Assembly: GCA_022575985.1 (NCBI GenBank)
Contig: JAKSXM010000123.1
Span: 372,001-436,000, forward strand
Direction of reading: 5' to 3'
Source: Anagrus nilaparvatae
Lineage: Eukaryota; Arthropoda; Insecta; Hymenoptera; Mymaridae
Length of the DNA stretch: 64,000 nt
Position 1 is the first letter of the stretch, and each line of letters starts with the position of its first letter. A model generated the notes under the pieces. That model saw only the letters and a program-made list of their open reading frames with translations. It did not search any database and had not been told where the DNA came from. Of this stretch, positions 57,001 to 64,000 are shown piece by piece. Both the position numbers and the translations under genes were made by a program.

Positions 57001-57975
57001 AAACTATGTCTTGAAGTCGACAACGACCCCTGAGGACTTGGCTTCAAGATAGTCACGAAGAAGCTGAGGGGCTTCGCGGCCAGCTCGCTAATGGACGAAG
57101 AGGAGGCAAAAACAGTCGTTGATGCTCTATACCCGACGCACCCGACAAGATTAGACCAAGAGGATAACATCGATGTAGACGATATCCCGGACTTTACGCA
57201 AGAAGAGCTGTTCGCTGCCGTGGACTCCCTTAGAAACAAGAAAGCTCCCGGCCCAGACGGTATACCAGCCGAGATTATAAAAATAGCTGCACACAAGTGT
57301 CCCTCATTGATGCTAAGGATGTACAAAACATGCATCCTAACAGCAGTCTTTAGCAGGCGATGGAAAAAGGCAATACTGGTACTTATTAGCAAAGGGAAGG
57401 GTGATCCTACACTCCCATCCTACTGGCGACCACTAGGACTTTTGGATACAGCGGGAAAAAGTTTTGAAAAGATGCTGCAACCTCGTATCTTAAACACAGT
57501 AGAAGCAGTAGGGGATCTATCTCCTCGGCAATACGGTTTTAGACGGGGGTGGTCCACAATAGGGGCAGTTAATGAGGCCGTTGACGCGGTAACGAGGGCC
57601 CAAACGGGTAATCATTACTCTCGTAAAATTACTCTTTTGGTTACCTTTGATGTCAAGAATGCATTTAACTCGGCAAAATGGACAGACTTCCTGCTAGGAC
57701 TAAGTGACTTTGCAGTACCCAAATATTTGATGCGGATAATGAAGAGATACCTAAGTGACCGAGTACTCCTGTATGAGACTCTAAAAGGAAAAAAGAGTAG
57801 GAAAGTGACAGCTGGCGTGGCTCAGGGTTCGGTACTGGGACCTGACTTATGGAACATTTCTTATGATGGTATCCTGAGCCTGGAGCTAGCAGATGGCTGC
57901 TTCATGATAGGATATGCAGATGATATCGCTCTCGTGATCGTACAAAGAACGTACAACAGGCTCAAGACAGCTTGA
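57001..57975 (+). pseudogene. R1-clade ORF2, RT domain (broken)
   Basis: Frame 57001 reads CLEVDNDP, then TGA at 57031-57033 where the family has Trp, then GLGFKIVTKKL. From 57091 an open stretch of 294 codons covers RT blocks: NKKAPGPDGIPAEII, WKKAILVLISKGKGDP, SYWRPLGLLDTAGKSFEKML, LVTFDVKNAFNSAKW, GVAQGSVLGPDLWNISYDG and GYADDIAL. The three catalytic aspartates are present. A frameshift at about 57935-57950 leads to TGA at 57973. The core RT is well preserved, but the stop and frameshift prevent a functional protein. Confidence 0.9.
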
Positions 57976-58937
57976 GCGTCTGCATGTTAAATATAAATAT
58001 ATGGATAGAAGAGCATACTTGCAGCTGCTAAGACAGAGATCGTAATGCTTACGAGGAAGCAAATCCAAACCGTCATCCCAATACGAATCGACGAGGATAC
58101 TGTCATAGAGACGAAAAGGTTCGTTAAATATCTGGGGATAACTCTGGATACGAAGCTGAGTTATTAAGAGCACATCTCTCAAAGGGTCAAAACAGCAAGT
58201 ACCACGACTCTAGCCCTGAGCATGCTGATGTCAAATATGAACGGCCCGAAATCCAGCAAGAGGAAGCTACTAATGTCCGTAACTCACTCCATCCTATTGT
58301 ATGGAGCAGAAATTTGGGGGGAGGCGCTAGACAAGGATATGTATGCGAAAGGCATGATAAGAGTTCAGAAGCAAGGTGCTCTGAGGGTTTCTTGCGCTTA
58401 CAGGACTGTCTCGGAAGCGGCTGTTCTTGTTATTGCCGGAATAAATCCGATTACGCTTCTTGCCAGAGAACGCAAACTCATACATGACAGGAAGAACGAT
58501 GAAGACCTTGACAAGATCAAAGCGGATGTTAGGATAGTTACGATGGTGGAGTGGCAGACGCTGTGGAACAACTGCGCAGTCAGCGCATGGACCAGGCGCC
58601 TCATAAAAGAAGTCGCGCCATGGCTTGATAGAGACCACGGGGAAGTGAATTACTTCCTGACCCAGTTTTTCTGTGGATACGGGCTTTTTCAGTCCTATCT
58701 CTTTAAGATGGGTAAGGCTGGAAGCCCAGAATGTGTGTTCTGCCCCGGTGAACGCGATAATGCGTACCATACATTTTTCACTGGGCTACCAAAAAGTTGG
58801 CGCTTGAAACAATAATAGGCGAAGTCACGCCTGAAAATATTGATGAAAAAATGATTCAAAGCGAGGATTCGTGGACCACTACGACAAAGTATGTGGAAGA
58901 AATTCTGCGAACAAAAAAGCTACTGACGACACCCTAA
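57945..58937 (+). pseudogene. R1-clade ORF2, C-terminal part (broken)
   Basis: In a shifted frame from about 57950 the text resumes NVQQAQDSLSVCMLNINIW. The original frame returns near 58018 (LAAAKTEIVMLTRKQIQTVI), and KRFVKYLGITLDTKLSY is ended by TAA at 58165. An open stretch 58222-58815 then includes SILLYGAEIWGEAL and a Cys-His cluster ECVFCPGERDNAYHTFF. After another shift near 58790, KKLALETIIGEVTPENI continues to the natural stop at 58935-58937. At least three frameshifts and one stop are seen here. Confidence 0.85.
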
Positions 58938-59020
58938 CTAGGAGCCGGGTGTAGGAGCAGCCACCTGTAGGTGGCTTCTGCACGCGGCATCAAAAAGGGT
59001 ACACTGTAGGACGCACAAGG

Positions 59021-59108
59021 ATATTTATTTATTTATTTATTTATTCATAGATTATAGATTATTTATCTATTTATTTATTTATTTATTTATAGATTAATTT
59101 ATTTATCT
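59021..59108. repeat. (TTTA)n tetranucleotide tract in the R1 3' UTR
   Basis: TTTA/ATTT units run almost without break, interrupted by CATAGATTATAGATTAT. The tract lies inside the retrotransposon's 3' region, not at its insertion site. Confidence 0.8.
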
Positions 59109-59329
59109 ACTTGACGACACGGCGAGGTGACAAGAGGGAGAAAGAAAGGATCTTCAACCGAAGAAGATACATGGCCTCAAGTCGACCCGATGTAATGTGA
59201 TAAACGGTTCTGGACTGACTTGCATAAGGTATGATGAGGGGTGAGTTTAGTCGGTAAACTTGGGGCATTCTCTGTAGAGTGTCGCATTCTCACATCTCTG
59301 CCCTATGCAAAAAAAAAAAAAAAAAAAAA

Positions 59330-60201
59330 ATATCTATAATATGAGTAATTTAGTGAAACTGATATAAAGGATAGGTGAAAGTCTGAAATTTTGAAAAAAC
59401 TGATTTGACTGGGCTCAGAATGAAAAATTTTTTAAAATTTTTTCCATACAACCATTGTGTAGATATCCTAAATGAGAGAAAAAATAATTTTTTTAATTTT
59501 TCATTTTCCTTTACATTTCAAGTCATTTGCAATTGTTTGAACATGTAAAAAAAATTCCACTTGCTGCAACGAGATTTTTTTTTAGTGTCAGATGCGTTTT
59601 AGCCTTTTTACTAAAATAAGAAAAACCTTTTATATAAATTGACCTTTCTGGGATAAGTTAATTTGGTGGAGAAAATTTATGTCAGGAGATAAAAATTGAA
59701 TTCAAAAGTGAATTTGATCCTTTTGGGGTAAAATGGCCAATCTACTGTAAAATTACATGCAAATGGTAAAAATAAACTACTCATGGTAAATAGTTAATTT
59801 TTCTGTGGGATTCTGTAGGCTTGTTTTGTCAGACTCCCAAATATTGACACCAAATACATGAGCTCTGTTAGAGATTATTTATAAAGGATCTTAGCTTTTT
59901 TCACTTTAATTGAAGGGCTATTTCTTAATCGACGTAAGGATTTAATTGAGTTACAGTGTCCATATATGTGCCCTTCTTTGTTCTAAAATGCATAATATAT
60001 CATAGTATGAATATAGGATAAAATAAAAAGCCGTTTAAAAAAAAACTTTTTGGATATATTATAAATTAAAAAATCTTTAAAAAAGTATTAATAAACGCTA
60101 TACAAAATATTTTTTTTCGGAAATAAACAATTTCAACATGCATGATATTTTTTCATAAATCTAAATAACAAATCTAACAAGAACATTTATGTTAATTAAT
60201 A
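59330..60201. other. Intergenic sequence with a CACTG/TA-family end
   Basis: TCAAGTCATTTGCAATTGTTTGA at 59519 with AAAAAAAATTCCACTTGCTG and ATTTTTTTTTAGTG to 59587 is a solo family end. The rest, toward the 3' end of the thiamine pyrophosphokinase gene, is anonymous. Confidence 0.5.
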
Positions 60202-60341
60202 TCAAATTTCTGACATTCCAGTTATTGGTTCTATTCCCATAGACCATAATAAATGTACATCTGTTGTTACTGTTACTTCTGAATGCCCATCATAAGTATT
60301 TGATGTGCTTATTAAACTACCATATTGCATACACGTATTAT
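60202..60341 (-). CDS. Thiamine pyrophosphokinase, exon 5 (terminal)
   Basis: It completes a split Asn and encodes NTCMQYGSLISTSNTYDG, then VTTDVHLLWSMGIEPITGMS and EI with TGA. The end is about ten residues longer than the human enzyme. Confidence 0.94.
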
Positions 60342-62248
60342 CTAAAATGAAAATATTTTATTGAAAATTTATTTTTGCATTAATAAAGTAATCTTTAATT
60401 TACTACTTACTTAAATTCCATTTAAGCCCTGTTGTGGATATACAATTTTCAGAACTACCAAATGGAATAAGAGAGCACCAACTGTTATTTTTTAAAAGTA
60501 TATCAGGTACATGTATTTTATGTTTGCCTGGTTTTAATAAACATGATATTGACGTACATGATAATAAAAAAACCTATTAGAATAGAAAAATTTTAGCTTA
60601 AATTGTTGTAAAAAAAATATTTTTATTTTTAAATTTCAGTTCTTACCGGTGTATCATCAACAAATTTATGAGTTTTGTGCAAAGTACTTATTTGTCCAAT
60701 AATATGGTCTATTCTTCCTGATGTTTCAGCTAGCACAACAATTCCATCCAACTAAAAATATAAATAAGTAATGAAATGTTAAATTTAATTTTGAGACACC
60801 AAAAATGGATATAAAACCTACATTAATTTGGTTACCATTAGCATATTGCCCTAATTCCTTAATTCCTTTTGTAAAATCTGTTTCATTATAATCTACTGTA
60901 TAAATTATTTTAGACCCTAAACATTTTAATTTTTCTAAATATTCTGGTAGTATACTATCCATATCACCAGTGACTAGAGTTGGTAAATATTTTTTACATT
61001 TTCCTGATAATAACGTATTTGCATGATCTCCTAAATAATTTATCCATCTATTGGTTCCTCCATCAATAGTTAATGTTATACATGCTGAAATAATTAAAAA
61101 AATTTAATTTATTATTGTTTTCTGTATTTTTTTTTTGGATATCAGATTTTAAATTTTATGGAAAATTTTATTAGTATACGACACTACGTTAAAATTGTTT
61201 TTGACAGTCATGAATATAGTATTTGACGAGTCAGCCAATCGACAGTTAGTATAATAATTCTGAATTGTATAAAATCGGGGTTTTAAAACATTTGTAGCAA
61301 AATTTTCTCAAATTTGCAAGTAATTTAATTGATTCTTGGTTTGACACAACTTAATAAATTTTTATCTGATAAAAAATCGTGTTTTTATGAGCGAAATTTA
61401 AAATTAATTTTTTGGCAAATAAATAAGTTAATCCTGGAAAACAAGATTTTTTATCAGATAATAAAATTAAGTTTGATCAAATATGAAAATATTAAACTAG
61501 GCTTGCAAATCTGACAAAATCAGATAATTTAATAAAAAACTAATTTTTTTAAAACTAAAACATATTCTTAACAATAATAGACAAATAATTAGCATCGTTC
61601 AGTGTTTCTAAGTACAAAAGTACTAGTTAGAAGTATATTAAAGATAGCTTAAGTGACATAATTTATTGTGATTTACATGCAAAATATTTAATAGCAAAGA
61701 TATAATTGAAAAATATTAACAGTCACATGAAAATCCATCAATAAATATTGTATTGATTTTTTATAAAAAAATTAGGGCAAAGTTTTGTTTTCATAGTAAC
61801 TTTTATTTTTGTAATGTCAATTCCAAAATTTAAAATTTTTGAAGAGTGTATAATAAAAATACCAGTTTTGCGCGTAAATAAGAAAAACGATTTAAAACGA
61901 ATTTCAAATTCGGATTTAATTTCGTTATTAAACGTAATTTTTTTCATAGATTTTGATAATTGACCCAATATTTAAAGAAACATGCTTGTTATTTTTTGAA
62001 AAATTTTTTTAAAGTTAATATAAATTAAAATATTTACCTTTTTCCCACACTGATAACAAAAAATCTTGTTTTAAAAATATTGGCCTATGCAATACAACTA
62101 CTGCATATTTTAAATTTCTTAACGTTTCTATTTTTATAAAATTTATTGGATTCCAATTATTTTCTATTAAATTAATATCTTTTTTATTCATTTTGTGCTT
62201 TAATAAATTATTAAAATTTTTTAATATTAGGTTAGTTTTTAAAAACAT
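60202..62248 (-). CDS. Thiamine pyrophosphokinase
   Basis: The enzyme transfers pyrophosphate from ATP to thiamine, making thiamine diphosphate, the cofactor of pyruvate and 2-oxoglutarate dehydrogenases and transketolase. Five exons, 62248-62038, 61084-60822, 60751-60647, 60573-60411 and 60341-60202, join with GT-AG introns and consistent phases to 882 nt, 293 residues plus stop. Motifs of the catalytic domain are IDGGTNRW (77-84), TGDMDSI (109-115) and DYNETDFTKGIKEL, then SGRIDHIIGQI (169-179). The thiamine-binding domain has LLKPGKHKIHV, TTGLKWNL and LISTSNTYDG near the C-terminus. The first ATG gives about 50 residues more than the 243-residue human enzyme. An inner ATG (residue 20) gives 274 residues. 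The family's LGGxGGRxDH reads LAETSGRIDH here, a mild variation. The gene looks intact. Confidence 0.95.
60411..60573 (-). CDS. Thiamine pyrophosphokinase, exon 4
   Basis: Fifty-four codons plus one base begin VFLLSCTSISCLLKPGKHKI and end CISTTGLKWNL before GTAAGT. This is the start of the thiamine-binding beta domain. GLKWNL is a strong family signature. Confidence 0.94.
60647..60751 (-). CDS. Thiamine pyrophosphokinase, exon 3
   Basis: Thirty-five codons in phase 0 read LDGIVVLAETSGRIDHIIGQ and then ISTLHKTHKFVDDTP before GTAAGA. The GRIDH motif ends the catalytic domain. Confidence 0.94.
60822..61084 (-). CDS. Thiamine pyrophosphokinase, exon 2
   Basis: After a TTTCAG acceptor it completes a split Ala and encodes CITLTIDGGTNRW through VTGDMDSILPEYLEKLKCLG and YTVDYNETDFTKG, ending GNQIN before GTAGGT. 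It contains the ATP/Mg-binding Asp residues of the family. Confidence 0.94.
62038..62248 (-). CDS. Thiamine pyrophosphokinase, exon 1
   Basis: Seventy codons plus one base end TLRNLKYAVVVLHRPIFLK, DFLLSVWEK and a GTAAAT donor. Two possible starts are Met1 (62248-62246) and Met20 (in LKHKMNKKD). The 19-residue extension has Lys residues and no acid, so a mitochondrial targeting role is conceivable but unproven. Confidence 0.88.
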
Positions 62249-63652
62249 GCTTTATAAAACTCTTCATTTTTTTATTATTCATAGACTATAATTTTTTTAA
62301 ATTTAAAATAATAAAACAGTAAAAAATTTAAAAAATTTTTAGCTTAGTTTTTATTATTAATATTTTCTTTTTCAGTTATTAAAAAATAAAATAAAAAATT
62401 TTAATATTCTCTGTTATTATATTGCTTATAAACTTGAAGCAGAACACTTTGTACACTGATTAAAACATTGACATGCGCACATTTTTAAAAGCCAGAAAAC
62501 GTAAAATTTTGAATAATAATTTTGAATTCCTGCAAGTCATTTTAAAATTTTTATTATAAAAAATCATTTATAGTTATATAAATTACTATTAATTTACATA
62601 AATTTCAATCAGAATAGAAATAAAGTAAAATAACATTCATTTTTGCGGGCCATGTATTATGTAACTTGTTATTTTACTATGTTAATTTTAATCAATTTGC
62701 TATCATAACATTACGCTATCTATGGGTAAAATAGTTTTGAAAATATTTGTGATAACAGTAGAAATTTTTTTTTTCTTTATAAGATATCACATATCTTATT
62801 AAACTACGGTAACAAAGATATCTTCTTTTTTATGTGGTTATTTTTAAAATTTTTTGCAGTAATTTTTTTTTTTGTAAATTGTAAAATTTTTGCAAAAATA
62901 ATCGCAAATTTTTTTTTTTAATTTGCTTTTGAACGTGGAACGTGTTCATAGAGAAATTTATTTGTAAAAGACCATAAATTCGGGGCCGGGGGGGTGATAA
63001 GCGACCGTTTTTAGGGGGGGGGGTCTAATGGACTAATATTTTTGATTTTTTTAGGGGCTTTTTAAAATTTCGGTTCTAGTACTGACAGTTAAAACTGTTA
63101 ACACACAAACAAGTTACAAGTTTTTTTTTTACATTTTTTAAAGTCAAGAAATTATTTTATTTGTACTTACCTATGAATAATATTTGCTATAAATGCTGAA
63201 GCTTTGAAAATGATTTTTGTAGTTTTCATCATTGGTCAAACCTCTAAAATTAAAATTTTGACTTTGAATGAAAATCATGATTTTAAAAATCTAATGAAGG
63301 CCCCCTAATATGATTAATTAAAAGTAAATAAACAAATTTTGTTTTTACACCTCAAGAAAAAAGGCAAAATAATAATTTTTTTTTTTTAAGTATATTTTTT
63401 TATATACAAAAAACTTTCTTACAAAAATAATTGAACATTTTATAAATGTCTAAAATTTAAAGTACATTATATTTATTCCTAAGTAAGATAGGAATGTGTA
63501 TTTTAAATAAAATAAAATATATAGTTATAATAAAATATTACTTTTAACTGTAACATTATGTAAAAACGTTAAACATTTGTATTTTATACAATAGTTAATT
63601 TTTGAAAAGGAAATTGAAAACTTTCCACTACAGGTTTCATGTTAAATTTTAA
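62249..63652. other. Intergenic sequence between two minus-strand genes
   Basis: This is mostly A/T runs. A GAACATGTTCC-family fragment lies at about 62930-63110: GGAACGTGTTCATAG, then G-runs (GGGGCCGGGGGGG, nine G near 63017) and ACACACAAACAAGTT. No promoter element for the thiamine pyrophosphokinase gene could be singled out. Confidence 0.45.
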
Positions 63653-63795
63653 TTATTTAGAAAAATGTTTAATATCTTTTTCCCAAAGTTTGATCAAATT
63701 TTCTGAAGTTGCAGTTGATGGAAAACGATCTATCCATGATTGGATGAAACCTTCGGGCGTTTCATCGTAAGTTTTTAAGCTTACGTTTCCATTAT
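63653..63795 (-). CDS. Terminal coding exon of an unidentified gene (partial)
   Basis: A TTTCAG acceptor ends at 63796. Only phase 2 is open, reading NGNVSLKTYDETPEGFIQSW, IDRFPSTATSENLIKLWEKD and IKHFSK before TAA at 63655-63653. The balanced, hydrophilic composition with three Trp/Phe-rich helices differs from the chance frames around it. A good acceptor and a stop in keeping with it support a real last exon of 46 complete codons. I do not recognise the family. Earlier exons must lie beyond 64000. Confidence 0.65.
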
Positions 63796-64000
63796 CTGAA
63801 ATAAAAATTTATGTATATGTTACAGCGAAACCTATACTTTGACGTTTATTTTTTTATACGATAGTTGTAAATTTTAGGTATTTTAGTTCTTCAACCTATC
63901 CGATTTGAAAACATTGAAAAATAAAAATAAATTCAGGCTTAAATCTATATAGACGCTAGAGAAAAGGACCCAAACATAATATGCGAGATAATATGATTTC
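63796..64000. other. Probable intron of the unidentified gene
   Basis: No upstream exon is evident before the edge of the window. Confidence 0.4.

Larger units (their letters stand above)
56995..59329 (+). mobile_element. 5'-truncated R1-clade non-LTR retrotransposon
   Basis: The insertion carries the reverse-transcriptase and C-terminal parts of ORF2, about 370 bp of 3' UTR and a poly-A run of 20 or more at 59309-59329. The GC-richer composition breaks sharply from the flanks at about 56995. Its protein has FDVKNAF (first catalytic Asp, codon 57649), AQGSVLGPDLWN and YADD (57913-57924), followed by a Cys-rich end. These features match the R1 clade. ORF1 and the endonuclease are missing, and coding is broken (see the pseudogene entries). 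It is not in 28S rDNA here. A target duplication could not be fixed. Confidence 0.9.

Noticed and set aside
57886..58770. Minus-strand frames over the retrotransposon (57886-58182, 58327-58770, 58398-58604, also 56988-57392)
   Set aside because: They are antisense shadows of the plus-strand R1 ORF2 coding sequence.

Overview
The window looks like the nuclear genome of an insect, or at least an arthropod. It is very AT-rich, its genes are split into many small exons with GT-AG introns, and non-coding DNA is filled with microsatellites, foldback (MITE-like) elements and an R1-clade non-LTR retrotransposon relic. The species is not evident from the sequence. The ORFs available are mostly chance ORFs; the real genes had to be assembled exon by exon from splice sites and protein families.

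Three protein-coding genes can be supported, all on the minus strand. (1) Positions 7884-15681 (5' UTR to at least 15711) hold a complete gene for the V-type H+-ATPase subunit a. Its 13 coding exons have consistent phases and give 840 residues. (2) Positions 60202-62248 hold a complete five-exon thiamine pyrophosphokinase gene of 293 residues, or 274 if the inner Met is used. (3) Positions 63653-63795 hold the terminal coding exon (46 residues) of a third gene that continues past the right edge and that I do not recognise.

Everything else is repeat-derived or anonymous AT-rich DNA. From left to right: 353-2816 and 5433-6257 are two copies of a family built from ~155-bp monomers, with an A-B-C higher-order array in the first. 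A decayed DNA-transposon ORF lies near 4450-4990. Introns of the V-ATPase gene hold a 1.1-kb foldback with 122-bp repeats and a ~0.56-kb foldback carrying tRNA-like promoter boxes. Four long palindromes follow: 16744-22040, 22860-23945, 26128-28484 and 36179-38946. Two of them begin CACTG, end CAGTG, are flanked by TA, and carry later nested insertions in one arm only. A family bounded by GAACATGTTCC-type sequences with C/G-tracts recurs six or more times and includes a 25-bp tandem array at 41267-41690. Non-LTR relics lie at 35007-36009 and 56995-59329, and a sharp 245-bp MITE at 55987-56231.

No operon-like relation exists between the genes. The most distinctive feature of the window is the density and nesting of long inverted repeats, and the shared end structure that links several of them into one family.
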